From UBA5868 sp964482025 (GTDB lineage: Bacteria; Pseudomonadota; Gammaproteobacteria; Pseudomonadales; Cellvibrionaceae), in contig CAYZVN010000004.1 in NCBI GenBank assembly GCA_964482025.1, positions 17,620-81,619 on the forward strand: 64,000 bases of DNA. The letters run 5' to 3'. Numbering within the stretch: the stretch's first letter is position 1; each line of letters starts with the position of its first letter. Made by a program: the position numbers and the translations under genes. This document shows positions 26,901-34,883 of the stretch, piece after piece. Below the pieces are notes generated by a model. The model ran no database searches. It saw nothing but the letters and a program-made list of their open reading frames with translations, and was not told the origin of the DNA.

Positions 26901-27776
26901 ATGTTTCAAGGTAGCATGGTCGCTCTGGTGACCCCCATGCGCCAGGACGGCTCGCTGGATTGGGAGTCCATGGCCGGATTGGTGGAGTGGCATATTGAAC
27001 AGGGAACTCAGGCGATAGTTGTAGTGGGCACCACGGGCGAGTCCGCTACGCTCGATATGCACGAGCATGTCGAGGTTATACGGCGCGCCGTGGATATGGC
27101 CAACAAACGCATACCCGTCATCGCCGGGACGGGCGCCAACTCTACATCTGAAGCCCTGGAGCTCACTCAGGCGGCAAAAGACTATAACGCCGACGCTTGT
27201 TTACTGGTTACCCCTTACTACAACAAGCCCACTCAGGAAGGACTGTTTCAGCATCACGTCCATATCGCCGAGCGAGTGGCGATTCCACAGTTTCTTTACA
27301 ATGTTCCGGGCCGCACGGCGGTCGATATGCTGCCGGAAACTGTCGCCCGTTTAGCCCGTGTCGACAACATCGTCGGCATTAAAGAGGCAACGGCTAATAT
27401 GCAGCGCCTGAAGGACATTCAAGAGCGCTTGGATCGCGATTTTATTTTGTTATCCGGTGACGATGCGACGGCAGTCGATTTTATTGAACTTGGCGGGCAC
27501 GGCGAGATCTCTGTGACCGCCAACGTGGCGCCTCGACTGGTTGCCGAGATGTGCAGCAAGTGCGCCGCTGGTGATGTGGCCGCCGCGCGCGCGATCAACG
27601 AGCAGCTTATGCCCCTGCATCAGAGCATGTTTCTGGAGTCGAACCCAATACCCGTCAAATGGGCGCTGTTCGAGATGGGTAAGATCGCCGCTGGTATACG
27701 CCTGCCGATGACACCGCTCTCGGAGCGCTTCCGCGAGCCTTTGCGCCAATCATTGGTCGCGGCCGGTATTCTTTAA
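26901..27776 (+). CDS. dapA: 4-hydroxy-tetrahydrodipicolinate synthase
   Basis: DapA condenses pyruvate with aspartate semialdehyde, the first committed step to diaminopimelate and lysine. The 291-residue TIM barrel shows GSMVALVTPM, the VVGTTGESATL motif, YYNKPTQEGLF with the catalytic Tyr, and the Schiff-base Lys in IVGIKEATAN. It is followed by bamC 80 bases downstream, the usual dapA-bamC arrangement in gammaproteobacteria. Confidence 0.97.
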   Translation: MFQGSMVALVTPMRQDGSLDWESMAGLVEWHIEQGTQAIVVVGTTGESATLDMHEHVEVIRRAVDMANKRIPVIAGTGANSTSEALELTQAAKDYNADACLLVTPYYNKPTQEGLFQHHVHIAERVAIPQFLYNVPGRTAVDMLPETVARLARVDNIVGIKEATANMQRLKDIQERLDRDFILLSGDDATAVDFIELGGHGEISVTANVAPRLVAEMCSKCAAGDVAAARAINEQLMPLHQSMFLESNPIPVKWALFEMGKIAAGIRLPMTPLSERFREPLRQSLVAAGIL

Positions 27777-27856
27777 ATCACCGTGGGGAATCGCTGGCCG
27801 AAACGCTTGCGGCTAACCGATTTTTTTACCCGATTCCTGGAACCTCAGACTTACCA

Positions 27857-29038
27857 ATGACTAATAAAACCCAGTCTTCTGCTCTTCGCTTTAATCTGGC
27901 TCCGGTCGGCATCCTGTGCGTGGCCCTCGCTGTTTCCTCGTCCTTGACGGGATGCATATTCCGGGACCGCAGTCAGGACTACCAACGAGCGGGCTCCATT
28001 AAACCCATTGCTCTGCCCGAAGGCGTCACCAGCGTGCCTCTGGAGCCGCTCTACCCGATACCGGATGTACAGCAGAAAAGCGCATCTTTCTACGACATCA
28101 GCACCGATGGCTTTGTTGTTCCTCGCCCCGAGCAAATGAGCGCGGAAGGGGAGCGCTCAAAAATCAAAATCCAGAAGGTCGGCGACTTGCGCTGGATATT
28201 GGCTGAGGCGCCTACCAGCCAGATCTGGCCGCTGACGCAGAGCTTTTTATCGCGGGTCGGTATTGATGTTGCGCAAAGCACGCCTTCGACCGGCTTTATC
28301 CAAACGGATTGGGTGGTTTTCAAATCGGATCCAGAAACTAAGAACCAATTCCGCCTCCGCATTGAAAAAGGTTTGCGGCCGGAAACCACGGAAATCCATG
28401 TCCTGCAGCATCAGCTAACAGGCGCGGGGGAGAGACTCGGTTCATGGCCAGAAACATCGACCAATCCTGAGCGCGAGTCCTGGTTGCTGGATGAGCTGGC
28501 GAACGCGCTCGCTGGTGATATCGACAACAAAGCGGCGTCGCTACTGGGACAGGCCGTGGGTGGTGAAGTCAAAGCGGAATTGTTTATCGATGGCACCGAG
28601 CCGGCGTTGCGCTTGCAGGTGCCGCGCCCTCGCGCCTGGGCAACTCTGGCGCACTCGCTGAAACAGGACGGTTTCGCTCTGTGGGATGAAGCCAATGAAA
28701 AAGGCGTATTTTATGTTCAATTTGTGGATGAAACGAAAAAACCCAATTGGTTTATGCGCCTGATCACGTTTGAATCCGCAGCGGCCACTGAAGAGGCTCC
28801 TCATAAGTTGAACGAGGTGTTGGCACATCTATCACCTCAGGAGGAAGTGCGCAGACTGTTCGACGGTATGCCGGGGGTGGCATTCGGTGAACCCCTGCAG
28901 AAATCTTACGGTTATCTGGTGATCTTATATCCCCAGGGCGGTGATTATATTGTGAAGGTGCGCGACGCCCGCGGCGAGCGAATCAAGCTCGCGGACAACA
29001 AACGGATGTTGACCCTGATCCGTCTCAATCTTCTTTAA
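27857..29038 (+). CDS. bamC: Outer-membrane assembly lipoprotein BamC
   Basis: BamC (NlpB) is a lipoprotein subunit of the BAM complex that folds outer-membrane proteins. The 393-residue precursor has a signal peptide with the lipobox SSLTGC, so lipidation is at C33. The unstructured N-terminal segment (DYQRAGSIKPIALPEG) that contacts BamD is followed by two helix-grip domains, the first around ILAEAPTSQIWPLTQSFL. It lies between dapA and the metallo-hydrolase gene, all in one direction. Confidence 0.92.
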   Translation: MTNKTQSSALRFNLAPVGILCVALAVSSSLTGCIFRDRSQDYQRAGSIKPIALPEGVTSVPLEPLYPIPDVQQKSASFYDISTDGFVVPRPEQMSAEGERSKIKIQKVGDLRWILAEAPTSQIWPLTQSFLSRVGIDVAQSTPSTGFIQTDWVVFKSDPETKNQFRLRIEKGLRPETTEIHVLQHQLTGAGERLGSWPETSTNPERESWLLDELANALAGDIDNKAASLLGQAVGGEVKAELFIDGTEPALRLQVPRPRAWATLAHSLKQDGFALWDEANEKGVFYVQFVDETKKPNWFMRLITFESAAATEEAPHKLNEVLAHLSPQEEVRRLFDGMPGVAFGEPLQKSYGYLVILYPQGGDYIVKVRDARGERIKLADNKRMLTLIRLNLL

Positions 29039-29047
29039 TTTAACCCG

Positions 29048-29809
29048 GTGTTGCGGTTTGCCTCCCTGGGAAGCGGCAGCAGTGGCAATGCCACTGTTGT
29101 CAGCGATGGCCAGACGCATATTCTGATCGATTGCGGTTTCAGCGCGCGGGAAGCCGATCGGCGTTTACGGCGCTTGCAGCTCGATCTATCGAGTATCTCC
29201 GCTGTGGTGGTTACCCACGAACACGGCGATCATATTCGTGGCGTACCCATCATTGCCCGTAAATACGGCTTGCCGGTTTATATGACGCCTGGCACTTACC
29301 ATGCCCGTTCCCTCGGGGCGATCCCGCAGCTACAGCTTATCCGCGATTGCGCATCTTTCCAGATCGGCAGGATTAGGGTGCAACCCGTGCCGGTTCCCCA
29401 TGACGCCCGCGAGCCCGTTCAGTTTTTGTTTTTATGTGCAGGCAAGAAGTTGGGGGTTCTGACGGATTTGGGCAGCATCAACCAAGCGGTTATAGACGCC
29501 TATCAAGCCTGTGACGCTCTGCTCGTGGAAGCGAACCACGACCGCCAGATGCTGACCTCCGGCCCCTACCCACTGGCGCTTAAACGCAGGATTGCGGGAC
29601 CTTGGGGGCATTTGAGCAACGAGCAAACGGCCGCGCTGCTGGAGCAGATCGATACCAGCGCCCTGCAACATCTGGTGGTGGGTCATATCTCGCGCAAGAA
29701 TAATTCATTGGCCCTAGCGCAAGCGGCCCTAGCGTCGTTGCGGAAGCCGCTCGCGATGGCGACCTTCGCCTGCCAGGATAATGGCTTCGGTTGGCTAGAA
29801 TTGACCTAA
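29048..29809 (+). CDS. Metallo-beta-lactamase-fold hydrolase (YycJ/PhnP-like)
   Basis: A 253-residue cytoplasmic metallo-hydrolase. It starts LRFASLGSGSSGNATVV, typical of the YycJ-like group, and has the zinc motif THEHGDHIRGV, a later Asp in LGVLTDLG and His in VVGHISRKNNS. Family members include nucleases and phosphodiesterases; the substrate is not known here. GTG at 29048 is nine bases after the bamC stop, so it is in the dapA-bamC operon. In pseudomonads purC often follows this trio; here it does not. Confidence 0.88.
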   Translation: MLRFASLGSGSSGNATVVSDGQTHILIDCGFSAREADRRLRRLQLDLSSISAVVVTHEHGDHIRGVPIIARKYGLPVYMTPGTYHARSLGAIPQLQLIRDCASFQIGRIRVQPVPVPHDAREPVQFLFLCAGKKLGVLTDLGSINQAVIDAYQACDALLVEANHDRQMLTSGPYPLALKRRIAGPWGHLSNEQTAALLEQIDTSALQHLVVGHISRKNNSLALAQAALASLRKPLAMATFACQDNGFGWLELT

Positions 29810-29841
29810 AAAAGTGCCTGTCAACCCCTTGACGTACAAGC

Positions 29842-30069
29842 TTTTCCACACCCTCCCTCTTTATCTCACGCGAATCTCGCCTTTCCTAATTAAAGGTTAT
29901 ATAAAACGCTTGTTATTTCTAACTTGCTGAAAACTAAGTAAATTTTTCGATTGCTTAAATAAGCGACAAATCTGTGGAAGGCCCGAGTCTCGCTGTTCCT
30001 AGGCGGTTACCAAAAGTTACCCCACAGAATTATCCACAGGATATGTGTGTATCTGGTCGTTGTGGATAA
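29842..30069. promoter_or_regulatory. DnaA-box cluster in an AT-rich spacer
   Basis: The 410-bp gene-free spacer 29810-30219 holds two perfect DnaA boxes in opposite orientation, TTATCCACA (30030-30038) and TGTGGATAA (30061-30069), a one-mismatch box TTTTCCACA (29842-29850) and a weaker TGTGGAA core (29973). Between the first and the others lies an AT-rich stretch (about 29885-29965). This is origin-like or datA-like. No dnaA, dnaN, gidA or rpmH gene is adjacent, so a DnaA-titration or DnaA-regulated promoter site is more likely than oriC. Confidence 0.5.
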
Positions 30070-30219
30070 ATTTGTGAGTATTGGGCGGAAAACCTGAGCG
30101 CAGGCTCTGGGAAACGACGCTGGACGAAAAAACAAAGGGCGTTCACAAGACAGCAAGAACGGTTATTCAGTGCTATAACTGGAGGAGAATAATTAACAAT
30201 TACATGAGGAGAGAACCCA

Positions 30220-30486
30220 GTGGAAGAGCGCAGGCGCTTTCAGCGGACAGCATCCGCTTTCAGGGTTGAGATATCCCACCCATCCTTTGGCACTATCGTC
30301 GGCTTCACCATGGACATCTCTGATGGTGGGGCGCAGGTTTCCATTGAGAATCATCCGACTCCGCCGGTTGGCACCGTCGTCGACGTTATGTTCAAGCGGG
30401 TGGCGGGGCCGGTGAATGCCCAACCTGTGCCGATGAAGGTCATGCACAGCCACCGCAATATCATAGGGCTGATGTTCGTCCGTTAA
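30220..30486 (+). CDS. PilZ domain protein
   Basis: An 88-residue single-domain PilZ protein, a c-di-GMP receptor. It has the N-terminal Arg cluster (EERRRFQR) and the D-x-S-x-x-G motif (DISDGG), with the spacing typical of c-di-GMP binding. Start is GTG 30220, with GGAGAG ~7 bases upstream. It sits directly downstream of the DnaA-box spacer and converges on the LRR lipoprotein gene with a 4-base overlap. The GGDEF-EAL protein at 2.6 kb is the only other c-di-GMP gene in the window. Confidence 0.88.
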   Translation: MEERRRFQRTASAFRVEISHPSFGTIVGFTMDISDGGAQVSIENHPTPPVGTVVDVMFKRVAGPVNAQPVPMKVMHSHRNIIGLMFVR

Positions 30487-30947
30487 TTGTCCTGATCCCG
30501 ACGGCAATGGCCAGGCGCGCTAACGTGTACTCCCACTTGTATGAGCTCGGCGAGGGGGGCGCAAGCTAACTCGGGGTTTTCCTGAATTTTCAGCATCTTC
30601 AATTGTGGCAGCTGGGTCAAAGTCTGGACATCCACAAGCGCGTTGTGGGACAGATCAAGCTCTTGTATGAACGTGAAGTGCTCAAGCCCCTTAAGCGAGC
30701 GCAGCCCCGCGTGACGGCAGACCAGCCTTGTCAGTTGCTCGAGACGGACAACTTTGTTGTCCGCGATGGTCTGCTTTATACAATTTTTCAAGGCTAAGTC
30801 CGCAACCGCAAAATCACCGTAGAGTGGTGGCGGTGTATAAACGGGCTGTTGATTCAAAGTCACGGCATAGCGTTCACAGCCGAACAGAAAGGCGACTAGG
30901 AAAAAGCAGAAGATCAGTCGGACCGAGAAGGTAAGTGAGGTATCCAT
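30483..30947 (-). CDS. Leucine-rich-repeat lipoprotein
   Basis: A ~154-residue lipoprotein: signal peptide RLIFCFFLVAFLFGC with the lipobox LFGC, then a short Pro-rich linker and a domain with two to three leucine-rich repeats (LRSLKGLEHFTFIQELDLSHN, LPQLKMLKIQENPEL). Cysteines in KNCIKQ and LVCRHAG could form a disulfide. ATG 30947 is chosen because GGAG lies six bases upstream; the ATG six bases earlier abuts the GGAG. Likely envelope location; function unknown. Confidence 0.75.
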   Translation of the reverse strand: MDTSLTFSVRLIFCFFLVAFLFGCERYAVTLNQQPVYTPPPLYGDFAVADLALKNCIKQTIADNKVVRLEQLTRLVCRHAGLRSLKGLEHFTFIQELDLSHNALVDVQTLTQLPQLKMLKIQENPELACAPLAELIQVGVHVSAPGHCRRDQDN

Positions 30948-31174
30948 GCGCATCTCCGTGGAAGCATGACCTCGGTGGGCCAAGCCTGTATGGTAGCAAG
31001 TTCAGCGGCGATTCATAAGCAGTCGCCTAAATTTCCATTGCAGTCCCGAAGCGGCCCGCTAAAATACGGACGCTTATGGTTAGCTGCCGCCGGTTTACAA
31101 ATGTAATTTAGGTTCGGGTGCTGATGTAGTTCCGGCCGGTAGACAACAAAACGAAGAATCAAAGGAGACATCCT

Positions 31175-31825
31175 ATGCGTAAATTGACCGTGGCTATGTT
31201 GGCGCTAGTTTTAGCAGCGTGTACCACCCTGGACCCGTACACAGGGGAACAAAAAACCAGTAACGCAGCGAAAGGTGCTGGTGTCGGCGCGATTACCGGC
31301 GCGGTGATCGGTGCGGCGACTTCCAGCAAGAGCGACCGAAAAAAAGGCGTATTGACGGGCGCGGCGGCTGGCGCGGCCATCGGTGGCGGCGTTGGTGTGT
31401 ATATGGATAATCAAGAAAAAGCACTGCGTGATCGTTTGGCAGGCTCCGGTGTGCAGGTGCGCCGCGACGGTGACAATATCCAGCTGATCATGCCGGGCAA
31501 TATCACCTTCGCAACAAGCCGCAGCGATATTCGCGGGGACTTTTATCCGGTTTTGGATTCTGTTGCAGAAGTTTTGGCGGAATTCAAAAAGACGCGTATC
31601 AAAGTTTCAGGCCATACCGATAATACCGGTGGTGCGGACTTGAACCAGCGACTCAGTGAAGACCGTGCGGCTAGCGTCAAAAATTACTTGATCGGTCGAA
31701 ATGTTGCCTCTGGTCGGATCAATTCCATTGGCTACTCTTATCGCTACCCGATTGCTTCGAATTCCACTGTAGCAGGCCGAGAAGCCAATCGCCGCGTGGA
31801 GCTTGAGCTGGAGCCCATCGAGTAA
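31175..31825 (+). CDS. OmpA-family lipoprotein with glycine zipper (YiaD-like)
   Basis: A 216-residue outer-membrane lipoprotein. The lipobox LAAC puts the lipid at C16. A glycine-zipper region (GAGVGAITGAVIGAA and GAAAGAAIGGGVGVYMD) is followed by a C-terminal OmpA peptidoglycan-binding domain with VSGHTDNTGG, NQRLSEDRAASVKNYL and EANRRVELEL. The architecture matches YiaD/Lip proteins that tether the outer membrane to the cell wall. AAGGAG lies upstream of the ATG, and an intrinsic terminator follows. Confidence 0.9.
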   Translation: MRKLTVAMLALVLAACTTLDPYTGEQKTSNAAKGAGVGAITGAVIGAATSSKSDRKKGVLTGAAAGAAIGGGVGVYMDNQEKALRDRLAGSGVQVRRDGDNIQLIMPGNITFATSRSDIRGDFYPVLDSVAEVLAEFKKTRIKVSGHTDNTGGADLNQRLSEDRAASVKNYLIGRNVASGRINSIGYSYRYPIASNSTVAGREANRRVELELEPIE

Positions 31826-31858
31826 ATCCACACAAGCAAAAACTCTTCGAAAACATAA

Positions 31859-31880
31859 ACGGGCTGCGGCCCGTTTTTTT
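31859..31880 (+). terminator. Intrinsic terminator of the OmpA lipoprotein gene
   Basis: ACGGGC - TGCG - GCCCGT followed by a T-run. It is a classical intrinsic terminator. Confidence 0.88.
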
Positions 31881-31953
31881 ATGCCCACCATTTTGCTGCT
31901 CACTTTGCGCATAGCCAAATGTGCTTCGTTTAACGTTTTTACGATCAGGGCTC

Positions 31954-31981
31954 TTGACTCGCCGCAAGAAGGTGCTAAATT
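31954..31981 (+). promoter_or_regulatory. Promoter of the BlaI-type repressor gene
   Basis: -35 TTGACT (31954-31959) and -10 TAAATT (31976-31981) with a 16-base spacer. The -10 lies inside the first operator, so repressor binding would block RNA polymerase. Confidence 0.65.
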
Positions 31982-32007
31982 TTTAGCATGATGCTACAAA
32001 TTTAGCA
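31973..32007. promoter_or_regulatory. Paired BlaI-type operators
   Basis: Two palindromes, TGCTAAATTTTTAGCA (31973-31988) and TGCTACAAATTTAGCA (31992-32007), share TGCTA/TTTAGCA half-sites and are centred 19 bp apart, on the same face of the helix. They overlap the promoter, indicating autorepression by the downstream gene product. Confidence 0.75.
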
Positions 32008-32048
32008 CTTGATGACACAGTGCGTTGATCACTAGGTGGGGCAAAGTT

Positions 32049-32444
32049 ATGCAATCGGCATTACAACAGCTGAGTCGTCGGGAGCGGCAAATCATGGATA
32101 TTTTGTACGAACGCCAACCGTGCTCGGCCCAGGACATCCAGGAAAGATTGCCCGACCCCCCCAGTTATTCCGCCGTGCGCGCGCTACTGGCGCGACTTGT
32201 CGATAAACAGCTTGTGCAGTTTCGCCAGGAGGGCGCGCGCTATATATATTTCCCCTCTGTGGCAGAGGAAAAAGCCCAGGAGTCGGCTATAAGCAGGCTG
32301 CTGAAAACCTTTTTTAAAGGTTCTCCCGCTCGCGCGGTGAGCGCGCTGCTGGATATGGATAGCGACCGCATGAGCGCGCGGGAGATAGAGGAAATCGAGC
32401 GAAAAATTCAGCGTTTGAAATCTCGCAAAAATAATAATGACTAG
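32049..32444 (+). CDS. BlaI/MecI/CopY-family transcriptional repressor
   Basis: A 131-residue winged-helix repressor: QQLSRRERQIMDILYERQ, then the recognition region PPSYSAVRALLARLVDKQLV, and a C-terminal dimerisation helix. In the BlaI family, proteolysis triggered by the membrane BlaR1/M56 partner relieves repression. The partner gene here is the next M56-TonB gene. Two operators overlap its own promoter. The ATG at 32049 is used over an upstream TTG. Its stop codon TAG is supplied by the first bases of an inserted inverted-repeat element. Confidence 0.88.
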   Translation: MQSALQQLSRRERQIMDILYERQPCSAQDIQERLPDPPSYSAVRALLARLVDKQLVQFRQEGARYIYFPSVAEEKAQESAISRLLKTFFKGSPARAVSALLDMDSDRMSAREIEEIERKIQRLKSRKNNND

Positions 32445-32576
32445 AGACCGTTTCATAACTCGCGGCGATGGTGAGACAAGGCAAAACGGCCGAACAAGCG
32501 AAGTTTACACCGAGTAAATTGTGAGGCGTTTTTAAGGCGGTATCGGTGAGCACAGCCGTTATGAAACAGCCTCTAG
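32441..32576. mobile_element. 136-bp MITE-like inverted-repeat element
   Basis: Terminal inverted repeats CTAGAGACCGTTTCATAAC (32441-32459) and GTTATGAAACAGCCTCTAG (32558-32576) match at 17 of 19 positions. There is no ORF inside. The left tip overlaps and provides the blaI stop codon, so the element may have altered the end of the repressor. Similar short inverted-repeat elements are common in gammaproteobacteria, but I cannot name the family. Confidence 0.6.
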
Positions 32577-32668
32577 AGTGGCTTTATCGCGATCACGCGC
32601 TGGCGCTAGCAAGCGCAGCTTTATGAGGTCTCATCTAAGAGACGCTCGCTTTTTCGACGAGGTTCATC

Positions 32669-34102
32669 ATGGAAATCGATGTTCTGAATTTGCTGGTATT
32701 AAGTTTTTTTAAACTCTGGTTTTTGCTTTCTCTAGCCGCTTTTCTGTCGTCTCAGAGTCGCAATACCTGCGCCTCCAGTTTGCACGCGCTTTTGCTGCTG
32801 GCATTGCTCGGCGCCGCACTTATGCCACTCTTAGTCGGACAGATTCCCGCACTGCAATTGTTGCTTCTGCCCACCGATTTTCCGATCACCTTTTATTGGT
32901 CGTATAGCGCAGGACAGGGGAGCAAAATCTTTACGCTGCTAGGCTCAGCGTATCTCCTCATAGTCGCGTGGTTATGGCTGCGGCGACTTATCCAGATTCG
33001 CCGCGCTCGCAGGCTGCTGCATTCCGCCAAAATGCTGAGCATAAAATCGCACCAGAGATTGCTGGCAACACTGTGTGATCGCTTGAACATCCGCACTCGA
33101 GTCAGCTTGCGGTATACCGATCATATCGCCACACCTTTGACTCTCGGTGACCTTCAGCCATGGATATTGTTGCCGCGGGAAAGCGTGTTGTGGGATGAAC
33201 ATAGATTGCGCCGCTTTCTGCTTCACGAATTGGCTCATATAGCTCGCCACGATTGGTTCGCTAAACAATTTAGCTACATGGTCGCTGCACTTTTCTGGAT
33301 TGTGCCTACGGTTTGGCACGTGTTATTTAAATTGGAGTGGCTGGCCGAGTTATCGTGTGACGATGTTGTGATAGAGGCCGATGGACGGCGCTCGGATTAT
33401 GCCAATGATCTTCTGGACGTGACAGCGAGTAGGGTGCACGTAGGCGTTGTCGGTTTGATTGAGAATCACAGCCATTACGAGCGGATCGCGGCGGTTTTAG
33501 ACGGTACGCGCATTCGCCACGGTAACCCGATTAAATTTTCGTTCTACGCGTTGATACTTTTGCTCGCTTTACTGGTGCTTGCCGGCATTCAAGTGGGACA
33601 CATGAAGTTAAGCGACGAAAATAGCGAACACCATAAACTTACACCGCTGGTGGTCCTCGATAATGCTGTGCAGCCCTCGACCTCTAAAGGGTCCGATGCC
33701 GAGGAAATTATCCGCCAGCACAACCTGGTAACAGATGCGCCACCGCCAGTTCTTCCGCCTTCGGTGCCGGTCGATCCCCTAGTCGAGTTTGAAGCAGCGG
33801 TCCCGCTCAATAACATCTGGAACAGTGCGGGTGGCGACGTCATTCAGCCGCTGATAAAAGTTGCACCGAGTTATCCCCGCAAAGCCTTGCAGAGAGGGCG
33901 TGAAGGGGTGGTGGAGGTTACCTTTGATATTTTGTCGTCGGGCGAAACCGCGCATATCCAGGTCCAGCGCGCGCAGCCGGCAGGCGTTTTTGAGAAGGCG
34001 GCGATGGATGCTGTGAGGCAGTATCGCTACGCGCCGCAGTTGCGTGAAATTCATGGCGTGAGCGAAGTTTTTGAATTCAGATTGCTTGAGGATGCACCTT
34101 AA
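32669..34102 (+). CDS. M56 (BlaR1-like) membrane metalloprotease with C-terminal TonB domain
   Basis: A 477-residue fusion. Four or five TM helices surround an M56 zinc-protease domain with HELAH at 186-190 and a later Glu/Asp in LAELSCDDVV. After the last TM (~291-310) the periplasmic part carries no penicillin-binding sensor. Instead there is a Pro-rich linker and a TonB C-terminal domain (APSYPRKALQRGREG, VRQYRYAP). I infer that signals from a TonB-dependent receptor or the envelope are passed to BlaI by proteolysis. A GAGG site precedes the ATG. It is followed 53 bases later by a stand-alone TonB gene. Confidence 0.88.
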   Translation: MEIDVLNLLVLSFFKLWFLLSLAAFLSSQSRNTCASSLHALLLLALLGAALMPLLVGQIPALQLLLLPTDFPITFYWSYSAGQGSKIFTLLGSAYLLIVAWLWLRRLIQIRRARRLLHSAKMLSIKSHQRLLATLCDRLNIRTRVSLRYTDHIATPLTLGDLQPWILLPRESVLWDEHRLRRFLLHELAHIARHDWFAKQFSYMVAALFWIVPTVWHVLFKLEWLAELSCDDVVIEADGRRSDYANDLLDVTASRVHVGVVGLIENHSHYERIAAVLDGTRIRHGNPIKFSFYALILLLALLVLAGIQVGHMKLSDENSEHHKLTPLVVLDNAVQPSTSKGSDAEEIIRQHNLVTDAPPPVLPPSVPVDPLVEFEAAVPLNNIWNSAGGDVIQPLIKVAPSYPRKALQRGREGVVEVTFDILSSGETAHIQVQRAQPAGVFEKAAMDAVRQYRYAPQLREIHGVSEVFEFRLLEDAP

Positions 34103-34155
34103 ATTATCGCTGCGCACAACAATAATGATCGCAGCACAATCTGGAGAGCATTGAT

Positions 34156-34806
34156 ATGAAGACCATGTTAACGCATGACGAGCATGTGCGAGTTCCGTGT
34201 CGTGATCTGGCGGGGTTGCGTGTGCTGGCGGCGGCACCGCCAGCGATGGTTGTCACGCTAATACTACTGTGGGGGATGGAGCAGTTGATCCGTTCTGACG
34301 AGAACTTAGACGTGCCAGAGGTGCAAGTTCACCGCGTGCCGGATCCGGTGATGGTCGAGCCTCCGCCGCCACAGGTGTTGTACAGCCGCCCCAAGCCGCC
34401 TGAGGTTGTGGAAATAGAACCGCCGATACTAGAAGTCAGCACGGACATACCCAAGGGTAACGGCGGGTTTGCTCCCCCTACAGCGATGCCACCACCCAGT
34501 GCGCGGCCGGCGCTTACCGGGCTGGGTGGAAATACTCCGGTTGCCACTATGTTGCTGCAGCCCACTTATCCAACGGCAGCCGCCAATCGCGGACTGGAGG
34601 GTTTTGTTGATGTTGAGTTTGATATCACCGAAACCGGTGCAACTACCAATGTGCGAGTGATAGGGGCGCAGCCGGCAAACGTGTTTGAGCGAGAAACCAT
34701 CAGGGCAGTAAAGCGGTGGAAATTCAGTCCGGTTATTCGCGATGGTCGGCCGGCGCCTTATTTCGGCATGGTGCAGCGGGTGCACTTTCAAATGGAAAAG
34801 AGCTGA
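34156..34806 (+). CDS. TonB-family energy transducer
   Basis: A 216-residue protein with one N-terminal TM (~30-46, AMVVTLILLWGMEQLI), a Pro/Glu/Val-rich periplasmic linker (PDPVMVEPPPPQV, EVVEIEPPI) and a C-terminal TonB domain (QPTYPTAAANRGLEGFVDVE, IRAVKRWKFSP). Such proteins energise TonB-dependent outer-membrane receptors with ExbBD. No exbBD or receptor gene is adjacent; the nearest partner is the M56-TonB gene just upstream, probably in the same transcript. A clear terminator follows. Confidence 0.9.
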   Translation: MKTMLTHDEHVRVPCRDLAGLRVLAAAPPAMVVTLILLWGMEQLIRSDENLDVPEVQVHRVPDPVMVEPPPPQVLYSRPKPPEVVEIEPPILEVSTDIPKGNGGFAPPTAMPPPSARPALTGLGGNTPVATMLLQPTYPTAAANRGLEGFVDVEFDITETGATTNVRVIGAQPANVFERETIRAVKRWKFSPVIRDGRPAPYFGMVQRVHFQMEKS

Positions 34807-34860
34807 GATTGCTGCGCAATACTCAGCCGTGATCCAGACACTTTATTGATTGCATCCTTC

Positions 34861-34883
34861 GCGCCCGTAAGGGCGCTTTTTTT
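34861..34883 (+). terminator. Intrinsic terminator of the BlaI/M56/TonB block
   Basis: GCGCCC - GTAA - GGGCGC followed by T7. The T-run just overlaps the RNase II stop codon on the other strand. Confidence 0.9.

Noticed and set aside
29810..30219. Chromosomal oriC
   Set aside because: No dnaA, dnaN, gidA, mioC or rpmH neighbour and only two perfect boxes; kept only as a DnaA-box cluster.
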